The notes under the pieces were generated by a model. It ran no database searches. It was not told the origin of the DNA and was given only the letters and a program-made list of their open reading frames with translations. 64,000 nt of DNA from assembly GCA_038087015.1 (NCBI GenBank), contig JASBNA010000082.1, positions 110,199 through 174,198 of the forward strand. Direction: 5' to 3'. How positions within the stretch are numbered: the stretch's first letter is position 1; the number at the start of each line of letters is the position of its first letter. Shown piece after piece: positions 10,512-21,300 of the stretch. The DNA is from Cerrena zonata. Its lineage: Eukaryota > Basidiomycota > Agaricomycetes > Polyporales > Cerrenaceae. The position numbers and the translations under genes are program-made.

Positions 10512-12413
10512 ATGCCTGCTTTCAATAGAACAGAAAGACGTAAATCAATGGCTGAAAGAAGACCAAGTGTTTCTTACACCCCATCGGTGATTCCTCATTT
10601 GGCAGGGTTGGAAAAACCTCAAGATCATAGTTTAAAATTAGATCAATGCGATATTGTCATCTTGGGTACTGGATTGGTGGAATCGATCTTGGCTGCTGCT
10701 TTATCATGGCAAGGGGTTGAAGTATTACACGTTGATAATAAAAACTATTATGGTGATTCCACTTCGACTTTAACCATTGAACAATTGAAAAAATGGTGTT
10801 TAGAAGTAAATGAAGGGAAAATCAAACATTTCAAAGACGCTCAAATATATATACCTGGTGGTAGAAGTAATACTTTTAAATCAAAAGATTATGGTATTGA
10901 TTTAAATCCAAGAATAATGTTTTCAAAATCAGATTTACTCTCATTATTAATCAAATCAAGAGTTTATAAATACTTGGAATTTCAAAGTATTAGTAATTTC
11001 CATGTTTTTGAAAACGATGATTTTAATAAAAAAGTTTCTAATTCAACTAAAGAAGATATCTTCACCGATCAATCATTATCTTTAATTACTAAAAGATATT
11101 TAATGAAATTCTTAAAATTTGTTTTAACTGATAATAATGATCCAATTAAAAAACAAACTTTAATTGATCATTCAAATACTCCTATTGAAACATTTTTAAG
11201 TTCGAATTTTAATTTGGAACCTCCTCAAATTAATGAATTGGTTTATTCAATTGGTTTAACTACTAAATCTTCAACTAAAACTCCTGAAGCAATTTCAAAA
11301 ATTAAAAGATTTTTAATTTCTTTTGATGTTTATGGTAACTTCCCAGTTATGGTTCTGAAATATGGTGGTCCCGGTGAAATTTCTCAAGGTTTTTGTCGTA
11401 GTGCTGCAGTGGCTGGTACCACTTATAAGTTAAATACTTCATTAGTTGATTTTGATCCTCAACTGAAAGTTGCCCAATTTAATGATGGTAGTCATATTAA
11501 AATTAATGAAAAAATTATTGTCGCTCCAACTCAAGTTCCTAAATTTTTACAATCTAATTATAATGAGGTTTCTGAAAATTTGAAAACTTATAATATTACA
11601 AGATTAATCACTGTGGTTAGAAAAGATTGTAAAGAGTGGATGTCTGAAAATGAATCTTCTGCAATTGTCGTTTTCCCTCCAAAATCTTTACCTTCAAATA
11701 ATTCTCAAGTGGTTCAGGTTATTATTCAAAATGGTGGTACTGGTATTTGTCCCGATGGTCAATCTATTTGGTACAGTCAAACTGCTGAACAAGACCCAAG
11801 TCAATCAAAATCCGATTTAGAATGTGCCTTTGAGAAAATGGAATCTTCCATCTTAAGAGAATCCTCGAATGACTTAGATGATGTTTTAACTAACGAGGAC
11901 TTTGTGGTAAATCCTCAAGGTACTCCGATCTTAGTCAATTCTTTTAAATTAGGTGAATCTTTACAAAATTTTGTTCCAAAAGAAAAATTAGAAATTGTGG
12001 TTAAAGTTGGTTTTGTTCAAACTACTTTTATAAAACCTGACTTATCAAATGTTTTAATCCCTGATGATTCAAATAATATCTCCAAGAAAGTAGTTCCTGA
12101 TTCAGAAGATATAATTTTTGCTAATATGCCTTCTTCTGAAATTAGTTACGATGGTATTGTCAGTGAAGCAAAATTATTATATCAAAGAATTACCGGTACT
12201 GATGAGGATTTCTTCGATGTGGATTTCGAAGATGAAGATGAAGAAAACTCTAATACAATTAGTTCAACTAGTAATGGTGCCAATGGCGCTAGTGCTGTTA
12301 GAGCCTCAAACCCTGGTGATACTGATAATGAAATGGCCATTGATGATAGCGATGATGATTCAGCCGCTAGTCACCATCATGAGCCATTCGGTGCCGCTGA
12401 AATGGAGTTGTAA
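10512..12413 (+). CDS. MRS6: Rab escort protein Mrs6
   Basis: Rab escort protein of the GDI/REP family. It presents newly made Rab GTPases to geranylgeranyl transferase II (Bet2/Bet4) and delivers them to membranes. The dinucleotide-fold motif ILGTGLVESILAAALS (residues 50-65) and VLHVDNKNYYGD are typical; the second conserved block is KYGGPGEISQGFCRSAAVAGTTYKL. A 633-residue length and an acidic C-terminal tail fit Mrs6 (about 600) rather than Gdi1 (about 450). The ATG at 10512 follows an A22 run; the frame is open further upstream but only through poly-Lys from that run. A CTG codon occurs in the KYGGPGE context. Confidence 0.88.
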   Translation: MPAFNRTERRKSMAERRPSVSYTPSVIPHLAGLEKPQDHSLKLDQCDIVILGTGLVESILAAALSWQGVEVLHVDNKNYYGDSTSTLTIEQLKKWCLEVNEGKIKHFKDAQIYIPGGRSNTFKSKDYGIDLNPRIMFSKSDLLSLLIKSRVYKYLEFQSISNFHVFENDDFNKKVSNSTKEDIFTDQSLSLITKRYLMKFLKFVLTDNNDPIKKQTLIDHSNTPIETFLSSNFNLEPPQINELVYSIGLTTKSSTKTPEAISKIKRFLISFDVYGNFPVMVLKYGGPGEISQGFCRSAAVAGTTYKLNTSLVDFDPQLKVAQFNDGSHIKINEKIIVAPTQVPKFLQSNYNEVSENLKTYNITRLITVVRKDCKEWMSENESSAIVVFPPKSLPSNNSQVVQVIIQNGGTGICPDGQSIWYSQTAEQDPSQSKSDLECAFEKMESSILRESSNDLDDVLTNEDFVVNPQGTPILVNSFKLGESLQNFVPKEKLEIVVKVGFVQTTFIKPDLSNVLIPDDSNNISKKVVPDSEDIIFANMPSSEISYDGIVSEAKLLYQRITGTDEDFFDVDFEDEDEENSNTISSTSNGANGASAVRASNPGDTDNEMAIDDSDDDSAASHHHEPFGAAEMEL

Positions 12414-12907
12414 GTGCCTTTGGTTTTATTATGTTTCGGATGTTTCCCCAATGATATGGTATTTATAGAATTCGATTGATGAATTGAATTACAACTTCAT
12501 TAATCCTTTATGTCTCTTTTTCTCCTTTTTTTTTCAAATTTTGGTTTTACCTGACTCTACTCTACCGGGTTTTAATTTATTATATGCTCATTATCAGACA
12601 TCTAATCCATCAATTGCTTATCAGTTTGCTTTATCTCTTTGTTTAATTCTCTCTAGCTTGCTTTTATTATCTTTTTTATCTTATCTTATTTTATGATATT
12701 TCTGTTGATCACCAATATATTCTAATTCACCTTTTTCATTTCAGTCCTTTACCAGTTCCTTATTCCGTTTCTTTTTCTTACGAGTGAGACTTAATGTCAA
12801 TGCCTATATATATTAATCCCAAGCGACGTGTTTGTTAATGATCTAACTTTAAGCTTGTAATCCTATAGACCTGAAGCTCTCCTCTTTTTTGCAGTAATCA
12901 AATATAG

Positions 12908-12933
12908 CACGTGCGTAGGGCTCGAGCCCTACG
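12908..12933. promoter_or_regulatory. Composite Cbf1/Tbf1-type element of the RPS12 promoter
   Basis: CACGTG at 12908-12913 abuts the perfect 20-bp palindrome CGTAGGGCTCGAGCCCTACG at 12914-12933, about 210 bp before the RPS12 ATG and just upstream of a T34 tract. In CTG-clade yeasts, ribosomal protein genes are controlled by Cbf1 (CACGTG) and Tbf1 (AGGG-type inverted half sites) instead of Rap1. The arrangement fits that, but factor assignment is inferred. Confidence 0.7.
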
Positions 12934-12966
12934 TATGTTTTTTCGAAAAAACAAAAATTGAATTTT

Positions 12967-12968
<2 letters not shown>

Positions 12969-13002
<34 letters not shown>
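12969..13002. repeat. T34 homopolymer tract
   Basis: Uninterrupted run of 34 T residues between the Cbf1/Tbf1-type element and the RPS12 start. Such tracts exclude nucleosomes at strong yeast promoters. Exact length in an assembly is unreliable. Confidence 0.85.
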
Positions 13003-13003
<1 letters not shown>

Positions 13004-13145
13004 TGAGATGCCAATGCGAATCCATTGAAAAATTAGAATCGACTCTCAATAGTTTCTTGTAATCATATTTTTACTTCTTCACTGAGCAGAGAGTTAATCC
13101 CCTGACGAAGAAGTCTATTAATATCAATCACTCAAATTAATTAAA

Positions 13146-13580
13146 ATGTCTGACGTTGAAGAACAACAAGTTGTCGAAGAAGTTGCCGTTGAACAACAAG
13201 AATCCGGTTCTATCTCTATTGAAGATGCTTTAAAAGTTGTCTTAAGAACTTCTTTAGTTCACGATGGTTTAGCTAGAGGTTTAAGAGAAGCTTCTAAAGC
13301 TTTATCTAGAAGAGAAGCTCAATTATGTGTCTTATGTGACTCTGTTACTGAAGAATCTATCATTAAATTGGTTGAAGCTTTATGTAACGAACCAGAAGAA
13401 AAAATCCCATTGATTAAAGTTTCTGACGCTAAATTATTAGGTGAATGGGCCGGTCTTTGTCAATTAGACAGAGAAGGTAACGCCAGAAAAGTTGTTGGTG
13501 CTTCTTGTGTTGTCATCAAGAACTGGGGTACCGATACTGAAGAAAGAAACATCTTATTAGAACACTTCTCCCAACAATAA
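13146..13580 (+). CDS. RPS12: 40S ribosomal protein eS12
   Basis: Complete 144-residue small-subunit ribosomal protein eS12. After an acidic lead ([18 protein letters not shown]) come [64 protein letters not shown] and [13 protein letters not shown], all diagnostic of eS12. Length matches Saccharomyces Rps12 (143). Leucines use mainly TTA/TTG with no CTG, as expected of a highly expressed CTG-clade gene. No intron. The promoter holds a Cbf1/Tbf1-type element and a long T tract. Confidence 0.97.
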   Translation: MSDVEEQQVVEEVAVEQQESGSISIEDALKVVLRTSLVHDGLARGLREASKALSRREAQLCVLCDSVTEESIIKLVEALCNEPEEKIPLIKVSDAKLLGEWAGLCQLDREGNARKVVGASCVVIKNWGTDTEERNILLEHFSQQ

Positions 13581-13869
13581 GCGAGTCGTATCTAAGTTGA
13601 ACATGTTTCTCTTTAGGCCTTTTTAGGCACTTACCAAAAAATATAGTGATCGATGTATATTAATATAACGTTTTTACTATTTTAATACGAAATGTAGATT
13701 TCTTCCATATTAATTGGAAAAAGTAGGTTGTCGGTGGTGTTTGGGTCTTGTAACATAAATAAAAGGCGCGTCTTTAAAACTTATCAAGTGAAGACTTTTG
13801 GATAAACATCTCCACAACTTGCTTGACAGTTATAATCACAGTCTATATATCCATATTGCAGTCAATGAT

Positions 13870-15695
13870 ATGCCTTCTCAAAGTAAGGAAGAATTGAGGC
13901 AGGCCAGAATTAGGGGCTCAGGGTATGTTGTATTACTTTGATCAAACCATTCAAATCAATACTAACTTAATATACTAGGAGTCGTGATGCCAATATTGCA
14001 TCCTTAAACATTGGTGCTAGTATAGCGAAGAAAAGTAGAGGCAGGCTGAAAGCCTCAAGTAAGAAGGACCCCTCGTCGGATCTCCCAAAGTCATCGAAAC
14101 TACGTTTAAAAGAATTGGACTCTGCTCTCGTTCATCCATCCGATATAAATTTACCTCGATTTCGAAATCATGACAAAGACTCACTAAAAGAAACTACTTC
14201 GAAGGATGAAGAAAGAATAAAAACCAGAAAAACTTCAAAATCATCTAACGATTTTATCACCCCTCAGAACCAGTTAACTCATTCGGAACATCTGATAGAA
14301 GATAGCATAGATACAACTCAAATTGGTGTTGATGATGTTGATTCGCCCAGCTTCGCAAATCTTGACGATATTGATTCTTTTCAAGAGGATCTACCTAAGA
14401 AGACTTTCAGAAAAGAATCTGTATTTAAAAAGCCTGCAAAAAAGGAATCTAAACTGGATCCAAGAAAATCCGGTAATAAAACTAAGACCGATCTACCCAT
14501 GTCAAACGAAAGTGATATTTCTGACTCTCTGCATGGTGATTTCACTTCATCTAAAAGACCTTCACGTCGCCTGAGGCCTTCCAAGTTTACTGAAGGTGAT
14601 GAAGAACTCGACAGGTTGCTCGGATTGGATTCTGGTGATAATGATGTATATACTTCGATGAAGAAAGAAAATAAAGCAAATGATTATTTCGATGATAGTG
14701 ATCTGCCAGCTGATGAATATGAAGAAGAAGAAGATGATGATGATGATAATGATTTCGAACTTAAATCGTCTAAGACCAGAAAGTCAATGGCTTCAAATGT
14801 CGAAACAGAACCAAAAAAGAAAAAACATAAAGGCAAAAGGAAAGAAAGTGAAAGTGAAACATCATCTAAAATTGATCTGGTCTTATCTAGAGCTAATAAG
14901 GCAAGTGTTCTAAAGTCAAGGCTAAAGTCTTCTCGTTCAGAAGGTGAACCTGAGTTTCCTGAATTTCCTACAACATTCAAAGAGGCGAAGCCTTTACTTT
15001 CACTCAAATCAATCATCTCTATACCTCCAAGAGCTAGACCTAATACAACTGAAAAAGCTGTTTCTCTATTGAAGAAGCGATTGGGTGAAAAACAACGTCC
15101 TCTATTGATAGATGTTCAAAGGCTTTTAACCGATTCCACCAGAGATAAAAGATTAAGAGTGAATACGTTGGATGTGGTTCAACAGCTTATCAAGAATTTT
15201 GAGCCTAAACTACATAAAAATAGATTTCTTGATGAACAGGCTATACACAACGATTTTAAGGCTCACTTTTTAAGTCAATTGGAGTCTATCGGAGACGTAC
15301 ATGGAAGTATTAAAGATCTTCATTTTGATGTGACCAATATTCAAAAACGAAAAAATGATATGAGACGGAAAATTTTTGAATTGAAGAAAGATCATTCGAA
15401 AGTTGGAAACGATCTCAATCAGCTAAGATCCCAATACAATAAATCTAAAGAAGACTATGAGTCTTTCACCAACATGTCTGATCAATTATGTGCTTTGAAT
15501 AAAAGTATATCCAAACATAGGGCTGGATCATTAAATGATGTGAATGCAGAATCTGAGAGTATTGAGAATGAACTCACAGAAGATGTAGATGAGGAGTTGG
15601 CATCATTATCAAAGATTATTGATCCACAATCAGGTATTTACAAAAAGCTCACGATGATAAATGAGAAGTTAAGTAAAGTAGATCATGAATTATAG
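13870..15695 (+). CDS. AME1: Inner kinetochore Ame1/CENP-U-like protein, spliced
   Basis: Two exons: 13870-13922 and 13979-15695, with the intron listed separately. The spliced start reads MPSQSKEELRQARIRGSGSR, resembling the Arg-rich N-terminal MIND-binding motif of Ame1 (RLRGSHSRR). The middle is disordered and charged, with an acidic block near 14725-14752 and basic KKKKHKGKRK. The C-terminal third (about 15040-15690) is predicted helical coiled coil (for example NIQKRKNDMRRKIFELKKD), as in CENP-U/CENP-Q. Ame1 pairs with Okp1 in the COMA complex linking centromeric nucleosomes to the outer kinetochore. It could also be another coiled-coil kinetochore protein; the family call rests on architecture and the N-terminal motif. 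Confidence 0.5.
13923..13978 (+). other. 56-nt spliceosomal intron in the AME1-like gene
   Basis: GTATGT donor at 13923-13928, perfect TACTAAC branch point at 13960-13966 and TAG acceptor ending at 13978. Removal joins ...RGSG to SRDANIASLN in one frame. Confidence 0.9.
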
Positions 15696-16191
15696 TGTTG
15701 ATCTCTAGTTTAATTTTTTTTTTTAGCAGTCAATATATATTAGAAATAATAAGAACATTCTACATGAAAACCAAAGTTTGAAAATTGAGAGATTACATTT
15801 GCAGATGTATCATGTTGTCATTCAAGACCATTAAAATTACAATGTGATAGGAAGTAGTTTGATCTATATAGATGAGAGAATTGAAGGTGAATAATTAACA
15901 GGCAAGGCGATTGTTTCACTAGTAGACTGGTAACTAACAACAGATAATAGTATAATAAATTAGTGTTTGACTCTAGTCAAACAGAACAGGAATAGCAAAT
16001 AAAATCAAAGAAAAGTAAGACAAAAAAAAAAAAAAATAGTCAGAACTCATAAAGCTCAGGCTAATATATTAGCAGACACAATCATAGGTGATTAATGACA
16101 ATGATGACGGAAGAAAGAAACTCATAAAGTAGAGGGAGCTGGTTATTCATCCAAGGAAGGAAGCAGCAACAATCAAACTCGTTCGAACCGC
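15696..16191. other. Convergent intergenic between AME1-like gene and ERV14
   Basis: AT-rich terminator region with an A15 run near 16022-16036. No gene seen. A GGTTCGAAC-like string near 16178-16190 is not part of a tRNA. Confidence 0.5.
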
Positions 16192-16711
16192 TTATTCAGA
16201 GACCAATGCCATAATCATTCTGTATAAGTAGAAGAAGAACATCAACAAGTGGAAACCTAATTTAATGAAAGATTCTTTCTTGTGTTTGGATAAGGTTCTG
16301 AAAATTTCAGTAGCATCTAACAAGTGGTTCTTGTTCAAAAATTTGTTGACATTGAAAGCTAATAAAGGTAAATTTAATAAAAAGACAAACCAATAGCCAT
16401 TTACTAAGAATAATGCAGAAAGAACAGCATGTAATCCACCTTCTGGGATGAACCATGGGTTCAATTTGTTACACAACTCAATAGGATTGATGTAATCACA
16501 TTCTAAATCAGAATACATGATAGTAAAGAAAACTTGTGCAAACAAGTTGACCACATTAACAATAACAGCTAAAATAAACAATCTGAATGCTTCGTTAGTA
16601 AACTATTTCTAGATATATTAAACCTTGGTGTTATTGAATCGTGTGATCATACCCTGGCTGTTTCATCATTAACTTCAAGGTTAATTGCTTTTGAACACAC
16701 CCAACACCCAT
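16192..16711 (-). CDS. ERV14: ERV14 (cornichon family COPII cargo receptor), spliced
   Basis: Exon 2 (16582 down to 16192) encodes almost the whole protein: [74 protein letters not shown] and the family ending [20 protein letters not shown]. Erv14 recruits membrane cargo into COPII vesicles at ER exit. Exon 2 has no start codon. It is preceded by an AG acceptor (16583-16584) and a TACTAAC branch point (16594-16600). The best first exon is ATG at 16711 with donor GTGTGT at 16700, giving MGVG-LFILAV, the same length as Saccharomyces MGAWLFILAV. An alternative is ATG at 16669 with donor GTATGA at 16652, giving MMKQPG-LFILAV. Confidence 0.9.
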
Positions 16712-17032
16712 CGATGTTTTCATTGGAAGAGCAGAAATACATACAAACTTTCACCAGACATCACGACGACTTTCAATCTAGTATTTAACTTGGATTATAC
16801 ACTCAAAACAAGGATGCTTATATAGATTTAGATTGTCTTTGAAGGATCACTATTTTTTCTCTTCGATTTTCATTTTTTTTCCAATCGGCAGCTTAAAATT
16901 GTTCTCACAGAAAATTCCTTTATTTTTTTTTTTTTGAATTACAGTTGATTGTAGACTTCCTTATCGGGAAGTATACGAACAACTGGGAATACATTGTCGC
17001 TTTTGAAAATACTATCTATTGGTTTATAAAAA
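16712..17032. other. Intergenic: ERV14 promoter and HRI1 3' flank
   Basis: AT-rich with T runs near 16850-16935; nothing else is recognised. Confidence 0.45.
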
Positions 17033-17776
17033 CTACGCCTTTTCTTTACAGATCCAATGGATGTTACTCACCATAACTGAGTCTCCCACATTACCGGCAA
17101 AATCTGTAGGGAAGTCAATGCCAGCGTATTGAATCAATCGGACCCAGTTCTTAAGCAGAGTATCAAAATGATACCTAATGACATGTAATTCTTTAGTTGA
17201 CCTGTTGAGGACCAAAGCTTGAACCCAGTTCCCCAAACGGACCAACTTGCCTTGGAAACCAACTTGGTTTACCTCCATAACCAAGACCTTTGGTATGTCG
17301 GTAGTTTCCTTGGGCTCTCTGACTTCGTTATGGGGAGTATGATTTATGGGATCAAGAGAACGCCAGATTTCAATGTAGTCCGTCTTTCTACCGGTCTCCA
17401 AATTCACCATGGACCCGGTCTCCCTTCTGTCCTCACTTCCTTCGATAGTGCTGAAGTCGCCAACGTCTGGTTCACCTCTGCATTCTTCTAACAGCTTGCC
17501 TGTTTTGACGGATTCCATCACCTCAGTGGTACTTATTTCATGCTTGAAATTTACTTTACTAGTACCTTCAATTGGCTCCTCGACTCCAGTTATCCCCCAC
17601 TGAAATACTTTGTCGAAAGCTTCCTGCTTTTCTGTAGTGTATGGATAGTTGGTGCTGTAAATTCTAATGTCAACAAATTCATTATTTGGAGAAGTAATGA
17701 CATATGTGCTGGTGCTTTCTTCTGGGTCCTCTTGATCAGGTATCCATTGCAAGGATACTCTTCTAGAAAAAGACAT
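17033..17776 (-). CDS. HRI1: Hri1-like protein
   Basis: Intact 247-residue soluble protein similar in length (Hri1 is 244) and pattern to Saccharomyces Hri1, a two-beta-barrel protein that interacts with Hrr25 and Sec72-related factors; its biochemical role is unclear. Shared features are the EIWRSLDP motif (ELWQPVDP in Hri1), the following VLVMEV...GFQGKLVRLGNWVQALVL block (IVLKV...YDGLVIVIGRWIQGFL) and an ending NIHWICKEKA (GLNWEVIEYHA). No signal peptide or membrane segment. The identification is by motif pattern; sequence divergence is high. Confidence 0.7.
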   Translation of the reverse strand: MSFSRRVSLQWIPDQEDPEESTSTYVITSPNNEFVDIRIYSTNYPYTTEKQEAFDKVFQWGITGVEEPIEGTSKVNFKHEISTTEVMESVKTGKLLEECRGEPDVGDFSTIEGSEDRRETGSMVNLETGRKTDYIEIWRSLDPINHTPHNEVREPKETTDIPKVLVMEVNQVGFQGKLVRLGNWVQALVLNRSTKELHVIRYHFDTLLKNWVRLIQYAGIDFPTDFAGNVGDSVMVSNIHWICKEKA

Positions 17777-18302
17777 TGGTTGTGGTTTGGCACCTCTTCA
17801 TTTGATTACTTCATTTTTCTTTATATATAAACCGGAGACGGAATTTTTCCTCCTGCGCGGAATTGTCGATGCTAGACGTTTTGGGGACGCTTTGGGGCTT
17901 ACAAGTTCGTGACTAGTTGCCTATACTAGACTTATTGTAAAGATTATTGTTCAAGACTTAATACGATGTAGCTTTTGTTTTATGTCTGTTTTATTGTCCT
18001 TGGCGGCGAGCCAAATTTTTACGATTAGTTTTGGCATATAATTGATTGAATTATTGCAAAATCATCGCAAAATGACTGCAAAATATAAACAGCGGTGAAC
18101 CAGAATCACTTGAATGACATGCCCGGCACTAAATATATCAAGCACTAAGTATGTTGGTACCAAACATTGCAGATACCGAAAGTGCCTGTTAGTACATGTT
18201 AGTTGAGTGAACAACCCTATAGCTTTTAAAAAAAGTTACTTCTATATTATGATCTATACTTACAGATGAAAAATAATATACAATAGTTATACATGTCACA
18301 TA
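17777..18302. other. Intergenic: HRI1 promoter and NUD1 3' flank
   Basis: 525 bp, AT-rich. A short GCAAAAT motif recurs three times near 18056-18085. No ORF or RNA gene. Confidence 0.45.
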
Positions 18303-21300
18303 TCAATCATCAATACTACCCGAAACTATTCTTCGTTTCAAGCTCATGCGTTTTGTATGAGAAATGATTCCGCCATCTAATTCTTTTAAATGGCGGAAAA
18401 AATTGATTAACAATGTCTCGTAATCGAGCCTCTCCTTGAAGCACTTAGGGTTGGAGTCAATCAAAAGCTTTTCAACGTACTTTGAGTCCCTTTCAGACCA
18501 GTCACTATTTCCTTTGCTCATTGACTTATAGTGAATGGCAAAGTTTTCAATGTCATCTAATGTTTCTAAAACTATTGGACTTGAGTCATTAGTATACTTT
18601 TGATACAGAGAAAATTCTAATTCTTGTGGATTGAAAACATATGGGTAGTGATCCATATTCACCTGATTTAATCTGAAATCAAGTACTTTTATCGTGCTTC
18701 TACTCCCGGCAAGACTTTTCAAGATCATTTCAATCGTGCTAATATTATTACTCAAAAGATATACCTTTTTCAAATTCTTCATTCCTCTCAAGCCTTGAAT
18801 ATTGTTTAATTTATTGAAATTCAAATTCAATTCACGAACATTAGGAAATAAATCTGAGAAACCATCAGGAAGTTTTGAAAGCCCCATAGCCGATAAAATC
18901 AAATTATTCAAGTTTAAAAACGGATTTACTTTAATTCTGTTGTTTAAGGTATCTCCATCGTATATAAAATTGAAAAATGAATTTCCGGATAAATCTAATT
19001 TTGTTACGTCACTGACTTCAGAAACCATTTTTTCAACCAATTCAGGATTTGACTGGGACTTGCAAGATACCTCTTCCAAATAAGTTAACCTTTTTAAATC
19101 AGATGTAATATTGATAAAGTTACCGTCAAGCCTCAATACTCTTAAAAACGGATAAGGTTTTAGATCGAGTCTCTTCAATCTATTGAATTTCAAAAGCAAT
19201 TTTTTCAAGAGTAAATGTTTATCACCACATGCTAGAGTCTCCAAATGGTTTTCATTTAAGTTTAAGACTCTCAAATTTGGTAAATTTTCAATACCTATTA
19301 CTTTTTCAATTCTATTTTCTGATAAATTCAATTCTTGAAGATTAATCAAGTTAAGTTTACCAAAATCGATTTTTCCTTCGATTTCATTTCTGGAAACATT
19401 TAATGAAGTCAAGTTTGTCAAGGCACCAATTCCATCGAGAGTTGTAATTCGATTATCTTGTAAATTCAATTTAGTTAAGTGAATATTGTGGGAAAAGTTC
19501 GAAAGATTGATGAGACTATTAAAAGACGCATTAATAAACTGTAAGTCTTTAAACTGTTTGAAGGAGGTGATGTTATCAATATAATTATTAGAAATATCAA
19601 GATTCAAACATTTTCTAGGTAAACCTTCCAAAAATTTGATATAATTATTAGAAATGTTAATAGTCTTCAAATTAGGTAAAAATTTGTATAAATCTTTGAT
19701 ATTATCTAAGGAACAATTTGCCAAAGAAATTTTATCTAAATGACTCCATGATACATCAGAAGAATTATTCGATAATACATCAGTGATAACGGAAACCAAT
19801 TTTTTTCTTATTTGTGAAAATGTCAAATCATCTAATTGTGATACTTGTGTAACGTTACTGCCACCGGAACTTAATTGATCAGGAATGATGGGGAATTCAT
19901 CAACTTCATTCTTGCTATCCATTTGATGATCATTGCTAGAGTTCATAGCATGGGGTAAATCAAATGATACTTCTAATTTGCTGTTCATTCTTCTTGCACT
20001 GCGATGAGGAGATTTCAAAATGCTACCATCGTTAGGACTTTCATTTCCATTATAATGATCAGGATTTTCATGAAATTTATTATTATTATTATTTAAGTTA
20101 TTTTCGTCTTCTTCAGAATGAGTTATCAAGTCTTCAATAGAATCTAAACTACCGCCATGTTGATTTTCTTTATCATTAGTGACCCATTTTTGATTTTTAA
20201 TATCAAGTACCATATTATCATAACTTACTGGTAAATTTAAGTCAGGTTTAACCCGACCTCTAACAACATGATCATTAATATTAGGATTCTCAGGTATAGT
20301 TGAAAGATTATCCGATTGAAGTTTTAATTGAGATGCACGTTTCCATTTAATAATGTCATTATCCAAATGATCATCGCTGATTTCAATATCATCAATTGAA
20401 ATTTCTTGAGAGCCGATTTCATTATTCTTTTGATTATCATATTCGTAATCGTCATTAAAGTCGTTATTATTATGATCATAATAATAATTATGATCATCAA
20501 TGTTGTCAATTTTTTGGTTTGAATTTGCTAATTCATCTTTTAATTTTTCATTTTCTAATTGGAGTTTAAAATATTCTTGTTTAATAAAATCTTCATTTGA
20601 GTGCATTTCTTTAATTGCTGATTCTAATTGATCTAAACGGGAAACAAGTTGTTCAACTTTTGCATCATGTTTTTCACTTGAATCAAATGATGAACTGCTT
20701 GAACTTGAAGCATTACGAGGTTGAAATTTTATGAAACTTCCCAATTCACGTGGAACCGATTCCATTGGTTGTAATTGAGGTATAGGATTTTGAGATAATT
20801 GACCATTTGATTGAGTTTTGAATTCTTTCATTGGTGATTGATTGAATTTGAAATCACTTGCAGGAGGTTGACTTAAATGGGCTGGTAATTTATTTCTTGC
20901 ATTATTTATCTCAGTTATATCATCAAAAGTATATGAACTTTCATTATGGGATTTTGAATTTTGATTTTGAATTTCGTTATTGACATTATTAATAAATTGA
21001 GATTTTTCATAAGAAGTAAATTCATCAACGTTGGTTGGTTCTTTTTTCAGATTATCGTCTGATTCATCATTATCAAATCCACTATCATAAGATGAAAAAG
21101 TATCTTGAGAGTTAATTTCATCAATACCATTAAGTTTTTTAGGAGTTGAAGTTGCAGTTGTATGATTCCCATGAATTGATACGCTTTCATTTGAAGGATT
21201 TTTTAAAGGTTTATTTGAAGATTTATTACCTTGATAACCTTTTTTTTGAAGATTATCAAATATGTTATTAGCTCTTTGACGATATTGTTCATCAGAATAG

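Larger units (their letters stand above)
12414..13145. other. Intergenic: MRS6 3' flank and RPS12 promoter
   Basis: T-rich MRS6 downstream region followed by the RPS12 promoter with a CACGTG site, a 20-bp palindrome and a T34 run (12969-13002). No ORF. Confidence 0.6.

Noticed and set aside
16178..16192. GGTTCGAAC-like string resembling a tRNA B box
   Set aside because: No matching A box, acceptor stem or anticodon arm; it lies immediately after the ERV14 stop.
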